The notes below the pieces were generated by a model that saw nothing but the letters and a program-made list of their open reading frames with translations, made no database searches and had not been told where the DNA came from. Shown piece after piece: positions 51,266 through 59,540 of a DNA stretch of 64,000 bases. Where the stretch lies: positions 124,001-188,000 of the forward strand of contig JAFDWQ010000009.1 in assembly GCA_018268395.1 (NCBI GenBank). Direction: 5' to 3'. Position 1 is the first letter of the stretch, and each line of letters starts with the position of its first letter. Made by a program: the position numbers and the translations under genes. This DNA comes from Armatimonadota bacterium (GTDB taxonomy: Bacteria; Armatimonadota; Fimbriimonadia; Fimbriimonadales; Fimbriimonadaceae).

Positions 51266-51834
51266 GCGGCCAGCCTCTCTTCGACGACCTCGATCAACGT
51301 ATGGAGCGCCAGCATGTGCAGTTCTTGGATCCGATCGGACGTCTCGCCCGGAGCCATGACGACCAGGTCGCAAAGGGGTGCCACGTCTCCGCCGCCGCGA
51401 CCCAAAAAACCGACGGTCGTCAGGCCCGCGCTTCGGGCCGCCTCGGCGGCAAGCACGAGGTTGCGCGAGTTTCCGGACGTCGAAAGCAGGAAGAGCAGGT
51501 CTCCCGTCTTCCCAAAGGCCCTCACTCCCCTTTCGAACACATGGTCGAATCCGTAGTCGTTCGCCACGCAGGTGACATGGGACGGTTCGGCGAGGGCCAG
51601 CACCGGATAGGGTTCCCGGTCTTGCCGGAACCGGCCCGTCCACTCCTCCGCGAAGTGGACCGAGTCCGCAAGGCTGCCGCCGTTCCCGCAGACCAACGCC
51701 TTGTCGCCGCGCTCGAAACAAGCGACCAACGCGTCGGCGACCGTTCCGAGAACGGACAACGTCTTCGAATCCTGTCGAAAGGCCTCGAGAAGTCGCGCCG
51801 CTTCGGCGAACGAGGCGGCGAAGGAGGCCGGCAT
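51262..51834 (-). CDS. gmhA: Phosphoheptose isomerase (SIS domain)
   Basis: Converts sedoheptulose-7-phosphate to D-glycero-D-manno-heptose-7-phosphate, the first committed step of heptose synthesis. Signatures: [23 protein letters not shown], the sugar-phosphate loop [13 protein letters not shown] and C-terminal [14 protein letters not shown] with the histidine used by GmhA. At 190 aa it is typical. It begins the gmhA-GT9-hldA-membrane protein operon; the ATG at 51834 is fixed by TACACT 7 nt upstream. Confidence 0.88.
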   Translation of the reverse strand: MPASFAASFAEAARLLEAFRQDSKTLSVLGTVADALVACFERGDKALVCGNGGSLADSVHFAEEWTGRFRQDREPYPVLALAEPSHVTCVANDYGFDHVFERGVRAFGKTGDLLFLLSTSGNSRNLVLAAEAARSAGLTTVGFLGRGGGDVAPLCDLVVMAPGETSDRIQELHMLALHTLIEVVEERLAA

Positions 51835-51847
51835 CGGTAGAAGTGTA
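51835..51847 (-). promoter_or_regulatory. Leaderless-type -10 box of the heptose operon
   Basis: Minus-strand TACACT (51842-51847), 7 nt, ATG at 51834. The remaining divergent gap to the prepilin gene (51848-51994) shows GTTAAG and GTTAAC stretches but no clear site. Confidence 0.5.
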
Positions 51848-51994
51848 CTCCGTCGGACTCCCGACGGCTTTGTCAAGGCGCAGCCGCATACCTCCCGCTC
51901 GGCTTGGATGAAGGTCCGGTTAAGGCGGTCCGAGGATAACCGCGTGTTAACGCTCTGCCAGGCATCATCCGGTCGCTCCCAGAGGCACCCCCAC

Positions 51995-52957
51995 ATGAAA
52001 CGCGCCTTCACCTTGATCGAACTCCTTGTGGTCATTGCGATCATCGCGATCCTCGCCGCCATCCTCTTCCCGGTCTTCGCCCAGGCGAAGTTCGCCGCGA
52101 AGAAGTCGAGCGGGCTCAGCAACAACAAACAGATCGGGACCGCCATGCACATGTACTTGCAGGACAACGACGACGTGTACATGCCCGCCTACTACTACAA
52201 CGACCCGAACGCCGGCGGAAGCCTGGACGACACCGGGATCCAGAACTGGAGCGGCGTGGTCATGCCGTACGTGAAGAACAAGCAGATCTTCGTGTCGCCC
52301 TTCGACCCGCTCGGCGGCCAACCTCCGACCAACTTCATGGGCAACAACGAGGGGTGCGGCGTTCCGGGCGGGGCCACGGCCGGAAACCCGAACATCCAAG
52401 ACAACCAGGCGTGCCGCCTGAGCTACACGGTCAACGAGCAAGTGCTACCTCGCCCGAGAGGCGGCGTGGGCGGCGTCAAGATCGGACAGCCTCAGTCGGT
52501 CGTCAGCGCCACGGCCTTGGACAAGCCTGCCGGAACGATCGTGCTTACGGAGTTCACCGAATACGTCAACGCCGTGAGCGGCGGCGGCCCCGGCGGCGTC
52601 CGGTTCAAAGCCCACAGGCCGACCGACGCTTTGGCCCTGGACGCCAACGGAACCATCCCTTACGACACGAGCAACACGAACAACAAGCCGATCTACGCGC
52701 TGTCTTCCAAAGCTGCCGAACTCCTGTTCGACAAGCAGTCCACGATTCCGTTCGGCGATGGCTCGAACCCGCACATCGTGTACATGAACAGCGGTCGTAA
52801 ATCGAACGGAGTGACCATGTGCTTCGCCGATGGACACGCCAAGAGCCTCAAGGTCTCTCAGACCCTCCAGTGCGACAACTTCCTTTGGGGCACCGCCGCA
52901 TACAACCAGAGCGGCGAGCCGGTCCTCTGCCCCTTGACCGGCGTCCCCGTCAAGTGA
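51995..52957 (+). CDS. Type IV-pilin-like (prepilin-type leader) protein with DG motif
   Basis: Short basic leader MKRA, expected prepilin-peptidase cleavage before [20 protein letters not shown], then [44 protein letters not shown] and a long beta-rich domain ending [11 protein letters not shown]. This DUF1559/H-X9-DG architecture is abundant in planctomycetes and armatimonads, and the FPVFAQAK variant is characteristic of armatimonads. 320 aa. The true start is the ATG at 51995; the frame upstream is shadow of gmhA. A terminator follows. Confidence 0.88.
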   Translation: MKRAFTLIELLVVIAIIAILAAILFPVFAQAKFAAKKSSGLSNNKQIGTAMHMYLQDNDDVYMPAYYYNDPNAGGSLDDTGIQNWSGVVMPYVKNKQIFVSPFDPLGGQPPTNFMGNNEGCGVPGGATAGNPNIQDNQACRLSYTVNEQVLPRPRGGVGGVKIGQPQSVVSATALDKPAGTIVLTEFTEYVNAVSGGGPGGVRFKAHRPTDALALDANGTIPYDTSNTNNKPIYALSSKAAELLFDKQSTIPFGDGSNPHIVYMNSGRKSNGVTMCFADGHAKSLKVSQTLQCDNFLWGTAAYNQSGEPVLCPLTGVPVK

Positions 52958-52980
52958 CCGCAAGGTCTTGACGCTCGCTC

Positions 52981-53010
52981 GGAACCCGCCCTAGACTTCG
53001 GGCGGGTTCC
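52981..53010 (+). terminator. Terminator after the prepilin gene
   Basis: GGAACCCGCCC (52981-52991) and GGGCGGGTTCC (53000-53010), perfect 11-bp stem, 8-nt loop, followed by GCTACTTTA. Confidence 0.65.
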
Positions 53011-53026
53011 GCTACTTTATGACCTC

Positions 53027-53032
53027 TATAAT
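53027..53032 (+). promoter_or_regulatory. -10 box of the cytoplasmic fucosidase
   Basis: Consensus TATAAT, 13 nt before ATG 53046. It lies inside the ORF extension starting at 53019, so 53046 is the better start. Confidence 0.5.
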
Positions 53033-53045
53033 CGAGGCCGAACCT

Positions 53046-54290
53046 ATGACGTCCCCTCGACCCCTCGACCGGATCTCAGCCTTCGAGGACCTCGCGTTCG
53101 GCCTCTTCGTCCACTGGGGGCTTTACTCGCAACTGGCCCGAGGCGAATGGGTGCAGCACTTCGAAAAGCCAGGGAGGGCCGACTACCTGCGGTTGATGGA
53201 CTCGTTCACGGCCGAGGATTTCGATGCCGATGCCCTCGTCTTGCTGGCGAAACGGGCGGGCATGCGGTACATCACACTGACCGCACGCCACCACGAAGGA
53301 TTCAGCCTGTACGACACGGACGGCCTTTCGGACCTCGACGTGACCCGGACGCCCTGCCGTCGCGACCTCGTCAGGGAATTCGTCGAGGCGTGCCACCGTG
53401 GCGGGATCGTCCCGATGATCTATCACACGACCCTCGACTGGAACGATCCTCGTTTCGAGTCCGATTGGGACGGATATCAGCGTTACTTGCGAGCGAGCGT
53501 GGAGAGGCTTTGCACGGGTTACGGCCCGATCGGCGGGTTCTGGTTCGACGGCAATTGGAGCCGTCCGGACGCCGACTGGCAGGTCGGAGAACTCTACGAT
53601 GTGATCCGACGGCACCAACCAGAGGCCATCATCGTCAACAACACGGGCGTCGACGAACGGGGACGCGGCGGCCACGCGGAAGTCGACGCCGTCACCTTCG
53701 AGCGTGGACGTCCTGAGCCGATCGACCGAAACGGCGCCCCTAAGTACGTCGCCGCCGAGATGTGTCATACGATGAACTTCCATTGGGGCACGGCGGCCAA
53801 GGACTTCAACTTCCTTTCCCCGGCCCACGTCATCGAGGAGCTTTGCTTCGCGAGACGCGCCGGGGCGAACCTCCTCATGAACATCGGCCCCTCGGCTCAA
53901 GGCGGCCTTCCCGAATACGAGTCGGCGGCCCTCGCCAAGGTCGGCGAATGGACGGCCCTGCACGGCGGGCTGAACGGACCTCTCTATCAAGGGCGGCCGT
54001 GCGGAGTGACGGCAGAAGGCGAAGACTTCGGCCTCATTGTGGGAGACGGGCTCTACCTGTTCGTCACCCGGCAGACCCGCACGGCGGATACGGTCTACCT
54101 GGCGTCGGACGATCAAGAGCCCAGTTTCCGGACGTTCAGGGGGGTGGACTCTTCGTTCCGTCGGGCCGAATGGCTCGACGACGGCACGGCCATCGGCCTT
54201 GACGTCCACGATGGCGTCGCGAGGCTCGACGTGGGGACGTACCCCTATGGGACGAACACCGTCGTCCGGATCGCGAAACTCAGTCGCTGA
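53046..54290 (+). CDS. GH29 alpha-L-fucosidase without signal peptide
   Basis: Family GH29 retaining fucosidase, 414 aa. Signatures: FGLFVHWGLYSQLARGEWVQ, YITLTARHHEGFSLYDT, and the nucleophile region GPIGGFWFDGNWSRP; NLLMNIGPSAQGGLP closes the barrel, followed by a small beta-sandwich C-terminus. Unlike the GH29 at 9870 it has no signal peptide and no discoidin domain, so it probably acts inside the cell on imported fucosides. It is separated from the prepilin by a terminator and from pstS by a Pho-box-like region. Confidence 0.9.
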   Translation: MTSPRPLDRISAFEDLAFGLFVHWGLYSQLARGEWVQHFEKPGRADYLRLMDSFTAEDFDADALVLLAKRAGMRYITLTARHHEGFSLYDTDGLSDLDVTRTPCRRDLVREFVEACHRGGIVPMIYHTTLDWNDPRFESDWDGYQRYLRASVERLCTGYGPIGGFWFDGNWSRPDADWQVGELYDVIRRHQPEAIIVNNTGVDERGRGGHAEVDAVTFERGRPEPIDRNGAPKYVAAEMCHTMNFHWGTAAKDFNFLSPAHVIEELCFARRAGANLLMNIGPSAQGGLPEYESAALAKVGEWTALHGGLNGPLYQGRPCGVTAEGEDFGLIVGDGLYLFVTRQTRTADTVYLASDDQEPSFRTFRGVDSSFRRAEWLDDGTAIGLDVHDGVARLDVGTYPYGTNTVVRIAKLSR

Positions 54291-54310
54291 CCCCGCTTCC
54301 GTCCCTGTCC

Positions 54311-54342
54311 TTAACAATCCGTTAACGGGCCCTTGTTAACGT
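54311..54342 (+). promoter_or_regulatory. Pho-box-like TTAAC repeats and -10 box of the pst operon
   Basis: TTAACA (54311-54316), TTAACG (54322-54327) and TTAACG (54336-54341): the first two have the 11-bp period of PhoP boxes (TTAACA-N5 repeats in Bacillus; similar PyTTAA repeats in cyanobacteria). TAACGT within the third is 7 nt before ATG 54350, the leaderless-type -10 distance. Confidence 0.55.
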
Positions 54343-54349
54343 CGGGACG

Positions 54350-55402
54350 ATGCGGCGTGGAACGCGCCGGGGCCCTTGTATGAACACGAGACAGATTTTT
54401 TGGACCGCGATCGCGACCTGCGCCCTCCTCGGTGGATGCGGCCCCTCGACCTCAGGATCCGCTTCCTCGTCGGGCGGCTCGACCGGTGGCGGCGCCAAAC
54501 TCACAGGCACGGTCGACATCGACGGGAGCAGCACGGTCGGGCCGATCATGCAGGCCATGGCCGAAGAGTTCGGCAAATCGAACCCGGACGTCAAAGTCAC
54601 GGTCGGGATCTCTGGCACGGGCGGCGGTTTCAAGAAGTTCAGTTCCGGCGAGATCGATATCGCCGACGCGTCCCGCCCGATCGAAGAGAAGGAGATCGCG
54701 GCCTGCAAGGAAAAGGGCATCGAGTTCATCGAGCTACCCGTGGCGTTCGACGGCCTTTCCGTCGTGGTGAACTCTCAGAACGACTTTCTCGAAGACATCA
54801 CGGTGGCGGAACTCAAGTCCGTCTGGTCACCGGACAGCACGGTCAAGACATGGGACCAGGTCCGGGCCGGATTCCCGAAAGAACCGATCAAGCTCTACGG
54901 CGCCGGTACGGACTCCGGAACCTTCGATTACTTCACGAAGGCGATCAACGGTAAGGAGAAAGCGAGCCGAAGCGACTATCAAGCGAGCGAGGACGACAAC
55001 ACGTTGGTCCAAGGCGTCGCCGGCGACAAGTTCGCCCTCGGGTACTTCGGCTACGCCTATTACGAGCAGAACAAGGACAAGCTGAAACTCCTGAAGGTCA
55101 ACGGCGTGGCCCCGAGTCCGGAAACGATCAACGACGGCACGTACCAACCGTTGTCCCGTCCGTTGTTCATCTACGTCAACAAGAAGTCGTTGGATGAAAA
55201 ACCGCAGGTCAAGGAACTGGTGAAGCTCCTGCTGACCGGAGGTAAGGACCTCATCCGGACGGTCGGGTACGTTCCCCTGAGCGACGAAGACTACAAGTCG
55301 GTGGAAGACCACATGAACAAGGGCACGACCGGAACCGTGTTCCGCGGCGCCGAAACGGGGATCAAGATCAAAGACGTCCTGTCCGGTTCCAAGTCCAAGT
55401 AA
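54350..55402 (+). CDS. pstS: Phosphate ABC transporter substrate-binding lipoprotein PstS
   Basis: High-affinity periplasmic phosphate receptor. Lipoprotein signal with lipobox LLGGC, a Ser/Gly linker ([17 protein letters not shown]), then the PstS/PBP-like fold: [20 protein letters not shown] (phosphate-binding Ser/Thr), [27 protein letters not shown] and [18 protein letters not shown]. The ATG at 54350 is favoured by a TAACGT box 7 nt upstream, giving a longer signal n-region; an in-frame ATG at 54380 ([20 protein letters not shown]) makes a more usual signal peptide. pstC starts in a TAATG overlap. Confidence 0.92.
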   Translation: MRRGTRRGPCMNTRQIFWTAIATCALLGGCGPSTSGSASSSGGSTGGGAKLTGTVDIDGSSTVGPIMQAMAEEFGKSNPDVKVTVGISGTGGGFKKFSSGEIDIADASRPIEEKEIAACKEKGIEFIELPVAFDGLSVVVNSQNDFLEDITVAELKSVWSPDSTVKTWDQVRAGFPKEPIKLYGAGTDSGTFDYFTKAINGKEKASRSDYQASEDDNTLVQGVAGDKFALGYFGYAYYEQNKDKLKLLKVNGVAPSPETINDGTYQPLSRPLFIYVNKKSLDEKPQVKELVKLLLTGGKDLIRTVGYVPLSDEDYKSVEDHMNKGTTGTVFRGAETGIKIKDVLSGSKSK

Positions 55403-56358
55403 TGGCCACCGCCCAAGCGAGCCAACAGGAAGCCCTGGCCCCGGAAACGTTCGTTTCCGGGGCCAGAGAGCACGTCAGGACCAAGAAGCGCGACGAGAAG
55501 ATCGTGCGCTGGATCACGGCCGCCTGCGCTTCGGTCTCGATCTTGACGACGGCCGGCATCATCGGCGTGCTCGCCCGCGAGACGTTCCTCTTCTTCAAAC
55601 TCGTGTCCCCGGTCGAGTTCTTAACCGGGACAAAGTGGTCTCCGACGTTCGCAGAACCCCATTTCGGCGTCCTACCGCTCGTATGCGGCACGATGCTGAT
55701 CACGGTCGGGGCTGCGATCTTCGCCGTCCCGCTCGGAATCCTTGCCGCGGTCTATCTGAGCGAATACGCCAAACCCGGACTTCGGCGCGTGCTCAAACCG
55801 ATCCTTGAAGTCCTTGCGGGGATCCCGACCGTCGTCTACGGCTTCTTCGCACTGTTCGTCGTGACGCCTTGGTTGCGTTCCTGGATTCCGGGCGTCGAAG
55901 TGTTCAACGCCTTGTCGGGCGCGATCGTGGTCGGGGTCATGATCTTGCCGCTCGTGTCTTCGCTCTGTGAAGACGCGCTGTCCGCGGTGCCTCGGTCGCT
56001 TCGTGAAGGCGGCTATGCGGTCGGCGCGACCAAGTTCGAAGTCACGCGCAAGATCACGGTCCCGGCCGCCCTGTCGGGGATCATGGCCGCGATCGTCCTC
56101 GCCATATCCCGGGCTGTCGGAGAGACGATGGCCGTCACGCTCGCCGCCGGCCAGACGCCGACGCTGACGGCCGACCCGAGGAAGAGCATCGAGACGATCA
56201 CCGCCTATATCGTCCAGATCAGCCATGGGGACACTCCAGACGGAAGCACGGCGTTCCGCACCATCTTCGCGCTCGGTGCGACGCTCTTCATCATGACGAT
56301 GGCGTTGAACTTTATCGCTCGGAAGCTCGTGTTGAGGCTCCGGCAGGTGTACGCGTGA
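55402..56358 (+). CDS. pstC: Phosphate ABC transporter permease PstC
   Basis: 318 aa with about six membrane helices. Typical features: KWSPTFAEPHFGVLPLVCGTMLITVGAAIFAVPLG, YLSEYAKP, EVLAGIPTVVYGFFAL and the ABC-permease coupling loop EGGYAVGATKFEVTRKITVPAALSGIMAAIVLAISRAVGETMAV. Starts in the TAATG overlap with pstS; overlaps pstA by 4 bp. Confidence 0.93.
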   Translation: MATAQASQQEALAPETFVSGAREHVRTKKRDEKIVRWITAACASVSILTTAGIIGVLARETFLFFKLVSPVEFLTGTKWSPTFAEPHFGVLPLVCGTMLITVGAAIFAVPLGILAAVYLSEYAKPGLRRVLKPILEVLAGIPTVVYGFFALFVVTPWLRSWIPGVEVFNALSGAIVVGVMILPLVSSLCEDALSAVPRSLREGGYAVGATKFEVTRKITVPAALSGIMAAIVLAISRAVGETMAVTLAAGQTPTLTADPRKSIETITAYIVQISHGDTPDGSTAFRTIFALGATLFIMTMALNFIARKLVLRLRQVYA

Positions 56359-57230
56359 CCCTTGCTTCGCGGCGTCCGTCCCGGAAGCTGGCCGACAGAC
56401 TTTTCACGGCCGCGTGCATCGCGGCCATCGTCGCGGTCACGTTGATCCTTATCGTCCTCCTGTTCTCGATCTTCAAACAAGGGATCGGCCGGCTCAACCC
56501 ACAGTTCTTCACGAACTTCACGTCGAGCATCCCCAAGAACGCCGGCATCAAAGCCGCGCTTGCGGGAACGGTCGCGGTCGTCGGACTGACCGCACTCTTC
56601 GCCGTGCCGATCGGAGTCGCGTCGGCCGTCTACCTCGAGGAGTTCGCGGACAAGAAGAGTCGGATCGCGAACCTGATCGAGGTCAACATTTCGAACCTGG
56701 CCGGGGTGCCGTCGATCATGTACGGACTTCTCGGACTGGCCGTCTTCGTCCGTTGGTTCGACCTCGGACGGAGCGTGATCGCGGGCGCGCTGACGATGAC
56801 CCTCCTCATCCTGCCGATGATCGTGCTCGTCACGCGCGAAGCCCTTCGCGCCGTCCCCTTCTCCCTCCGCGAGGCGTCGCTGGCGCTGGGCAGTACCCGG
56901 TGGCAGTCGATACGGCGGGTCGTGCTCCCGACGGCGATGCCGGGCATCCTGACGGGCATCATCCTCTCGATCTCCCGAGCCTTGGGCGAGACCGCACCGC
57001 TCGTCACGATCGGCGCCGTGTCTTACATCAGTTTCGTCCCGCAGTCGGTCAAGGACAAGTTCACAGTCCTGCCGATGCAGGTCTTCGAATGGTCGTCCCG
57101 GCCCCAGGTCGGGTTCCACGACGCGGCCGCGGCGGCGATCATCGTCCTGCTTTCGGTCCTGCTCGTCATGAACTCGGCCGCGATCGTGATCCGGTACAAG
57201 AGCACGACGAAACTGGGCGGAGCGCGCTGA
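56355..57230 (+). CDS. pstA: Phosphate ABC transporter permease PstA
   Basis: 291 aa, six membrane helices. Signatures: AGTVAVVGLTALFAVPIGVASAVYLEEFADK, ISNLAGVPSIMYGLLGLAVFV, and coupling loop EASLALGSTRWQSIRRVVLPTAMPGILTGIILSISRALGETAPL. GTG start in a GTGA overlap with pstC. The ATPase gene pstB, normally next, does not follow; a GH172 gene does. Confidence 0.93.
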   Translation: MTLASRRPSRKLADRLFTAACIAAIVAVTLILIVLLFSIFKQGIGRLNPQFFTNFTSSIPKNAGIKAALAGTVAVVGLTALFAVPIGVASAVYLEEFADKKSRIANLIEVNISNLAGVPSIMYGLLGLAVFVRWFDLGRSVIAGALTMTLLILPMIVLVTREALRAVPFSLREASLALGSTRWQSIRRVVLPTAMPGILTGIILSISRALGETAPLVTIGAVSYISFVPQSVKDKFTVLPMQVFEWSSRPQVGFHDAAAAAIIVLLSVLLVMNSAAIVIRYKSTTKLGGAR

Positions 57231-57246
57231 CCGCAGGCGACCCCTC

Positions 57247-58908
57247 GTGCCAGAATCGCCCCACGTGAACGGCCACCCTTTTTCGCCCGGCCCGATGGGT
57301 TCGCTCGCCGCCCCGATCTCCGGGCGCAGCATGCGCGCGACGTCGACCTTCCGTGAAGGGCCCGACGGCACTTACGATCCCACCGCGCCACCGAAGAGCG
57401 ACCTGGAAGAGAAGAGCAACCGCGACAACTTCCGCGTGCCGCCCGGCGCGACCCACGTGCTGATGGACGTCGAAGGGCCGGGCGTGATCACCCACATGTG
57501 GATCACGTTCCTCGGTCCGGAGGCGCACCCGTGGGCCAAGGACGGCTCGGCCGACCACCAGGAGATGCTCCTGAGGATCTTCTGGGACGGCGACGAGCGG
57601 CCAGGGGTCGAAGCCCCCGTCGGCGACTTCTTCGGCGGGTGCTTCGGAAAGCGGAGCGAGGTCGTCAGCACCGCCGTCATCGTCGAAGGCGGCGACAGCT
57701 ACAACTGCTTCTGGCACATGCCGTTCCACAAGTCCGCGCGCGTCGAGATCGTCAACGAGTCGGACAAGCCGATCAGCCTGCTCTACTACAACATCGATTG
57801 GATCAAGAAGGACAGCCTCCCCGAGGACACGCCGTACTTCTATGCCCAGTACACCCAGGCGTACCCCCTCGAAACGGGCCGGCCGTACACGCTCCTCGAG
57901 ACCACGGGCAAGGGCCATTACGTCGGCACCGTCTTCTCCGTCCGCACGCGCAGCCCCTACTGGTTCGGCGAAGGCGACGAGATGGTCACGATCGACGGCG
58001 AAGCGATCCCGTCGGTCTGGGGGACCGGCACCGAGGACTACTTCCTCTGCGCCTGGGGCCTCGAACGCACGCTGACGCCGTACTTCGGAGTGCCGTACTT
58101 CGACCAGTGGGGCATCGTCGGCGGACATACGAGCGCTTACCGTTGGCACGTCAACGACCCGTTCGTCTTCAACGAGTCGATCAAGGTCCAGTTCGAGACG
58201 TTCGGCTGGATCTCGCCGGACGAGAACGCCGACCACCGCGCCCACAGTTGGAACCCCCGCGAGGACGACTACGCCAGCGTGGCCTTCTGGTACCAGACCG
58301 GAAAGCCGACCTTCGCCGCCCGCGCCCCCCACGCCCGAGAACGGAAGCTCCCCTCCATCGAGCGGACGACCGTCGTCGCCGCCGACCTCGAGTTCGGACA
58401 GAAGCGCATCGACCCCGACGCCGAGCTCCCGCGGCTCGAATACTCGGGACGGCGCTCGACGGAAGCCAAGCGGCGCGAAGTCCAGCGTTATCCCGAACAC
58501 TTCGACGGGCCCGTGCTCTACCTGCCGATGGCCGAAGGCGAGGAGACGACCGTCGAGCTGCCCTTTGAAGTCGTCGTGAAGGAGCCGTTGCGCCTCTTGC
58601 TCGTCATGGGGCTCGGCCCGGACCACGGGACCTTCGAGTTCGCCCTCGACGGCGTCGTCCTCGGCTCGCCGATGGACCTCTACGCGCCCGAAGTCGGCAT
58701 GCGCGAGTTCCATTTCCTCGACTTCTGGCCCGAACCCGGCCGCTATACGGCGACGCTGCGGCTCGTCGGCAAGAACCACCTCTCCGCCGGGCAGGCGTTG
58801 ATGGTCGAGTCGCTCCGGCTCCGCGAGCGCCGCCCCCGGGTGAGGGCGTTCGGATACGACAAGGACAACGACTGGCGGACGAACCCGATCTACTACGAAG
58901 GTGTCTGA
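57247..58908 (+). CDS. GH172-family (DUF2961) glycoside hydrolase
   Basis: A 553-aa DUF2961 protein. This family was defined as GH172, with alpha-D-fructofuranosidase/difructose dianhydride and alpha-D-arabinofuranosidase members, built of paired jelly-rolls. Visible landmarks: SNRDNFRVPPGATHVLMDVEGPGVITHMWITF, FGGCFGKRSEVVSTAVIVEGGDSYNCFWHMPF, the presumed catalytic segment VWGTGTEDYFLCAWG (Glu in GTEDYF) and GGHTSAYRWHVNDPFVFNESIK. There is no signal peptide. GTG at 57247 is taken, 17 bp after pstA; GTG at 57265 is equally possible. It may be co-transcribed with pst. Confidence 0.83.
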   Translation: MPESPHVNGHPFSPGPMGSLAAPISGRSMRATSTFREGPDGTYDPTAPPKSDLEEKSNRDNFRVPPGATHVLMDVEGPGVITHMWITFLGPEAHPWAKDGSADHQEMLLRIFWDGDERPGVEAPVGDFFGGCFGKRSEVVSTAVIVEGGDSYNCFWHMPFHKSARVEIVNESDKPISLLYYNIDWIKKDSLPEDTPYFYAQYTQAYPLETGRPYTLLETTGKGHYVGTVFSVRTRSPYWFGEGDEMVTIDGEAIPSVWGTGTEDYFLCAWGLERTLTPYFGVPYFDQWGIVGGHTSAYRWHVNDPFVFNESIKVQFETFGWISPDENADHRAHSWNPREDDYASVAFWYQTGKPTFAARAPHARERKLPSIERTTVVAADLEFGQKRIDPDAELPRLEYSGRRSTEAKRREVQRYPEHFDGPVLYLPMAEGEETTVELPFEVVVKEPLRLLLVMGLGPDHGTFEFALDGVVLGSPMDLYAPEVGMREFHFLDFWPEPGRYTATLRLVGKNHLSAGQALMVESLRLRERRPRVRAFGYDKDNDWRTNPIYYEGV

Positions 58909-58930
58909 GCAGGTATCCTCGTCGGACTCC

Positions 58931-59005
58931 GGGCGGTTAGCTCAGCGGTAGAGCACTTCGTTCACACCGAAGGGGTCACAGGTTCAAATCCTGTACCGCC
59001 CACCA
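58931..59005 (+). tRNA. tRNA-Val (anticodon CAC)
   Basis: Acceptor GGGCGGT/ACCGCCC, D-arm GCTC AGCGGTA GAGC, anticodon stem CTTCG/CGAAG around TTCACAC (anticodon CAC), T-arm CAGG TTCAAAT CCTG, discriminator A and encoded CCA. 75 nt, complete. Its 3' end is 20 bp from the stop of the AT-rich accessory module. Confidence 0.97.
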
Positions 59006-59024
59006 AAAATTGATTCTGCTCAGC

Positions 59025-59540
59025 CTAAGGACGCCTAGTAATCTGGACGTGAGGATACGCCACGTTCCAACTTTGAACATTGTGCACCTCTGGTTGGGGC
59101 CAATATCGACCGTGCCTGAGTTTCGGACCAATTTTCGAAATAATTCGGCTGATCTTGTCCGTGAGCATGGATCGATCCGCATTTGTAAGACCGCTGAGAC
59201 CGATTAGGACACTGTAACGCACAGGACCAGACAGGTCTGCATCTTCAAAGACAAAGTGTGCGTAGGCTCCAAAGAGTTTGGGCAGGAGGTGTTCCTTCAA
59301 CAAAGCATCATTCTGGAGTTCAGCCCAAACCGAAGCCGTTGCGCCTGGGTGCGTTGTACCCTCCGGGTCCTTGACTTCAATGAACCAAAGGAGCTTCGGT
59401 AACCACACATAGAAGTCCATTGACTTTAGCGGGCGAGCGAGTTGGGTCATGGGCTCCGCTAGCTCATCGGGCTTGCAAGTCTGAAGCGCCGAAGAGAAGT
59501 CAAACTCAAGTTTGTTCTCAGTCCACTCGGCTCTCAACAC
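59025..59540 (-). CDS. PD-(D/E)XK-like nuclease candidate, partner of the AAA ATPase
   Basis: 171 aa, clearly AT-richer than the core genes. No known family is recognised. Residues 40-58 read like a PD-(D/E)XK core: MDFYVWLPKLLWFIEVKDP, i.e. Asp42 on a first strand and Glu55-x-Lys57 on the next, typical of restriction-like nucleases. The rest is alpha/beta (SVWAELQNDALLKEHLLPKLFGAYAHFVFE). Its start overlaps the upstream ATPase gene by 23 bp, implying co-expression. The nuclease role is an inference from a short motif; a non-catalytic partner is possible. Confidence 0.55.
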   Translation of the reverse strand: MLRAEWTENKLEFDFSSALQTCKPDELAEPMTQLARPLKSMDFYVWLPKLLWFIEVKDPEGTTHPGATASVWAELQNDALLKEHLLPKLFGAYAHFVFEDADLSGPVRYSVLIGLSGLTNADRSMLTDKISRIISKIGPKLRHGRYWPQPEVHNVQSWNVAYPHVQITRRP

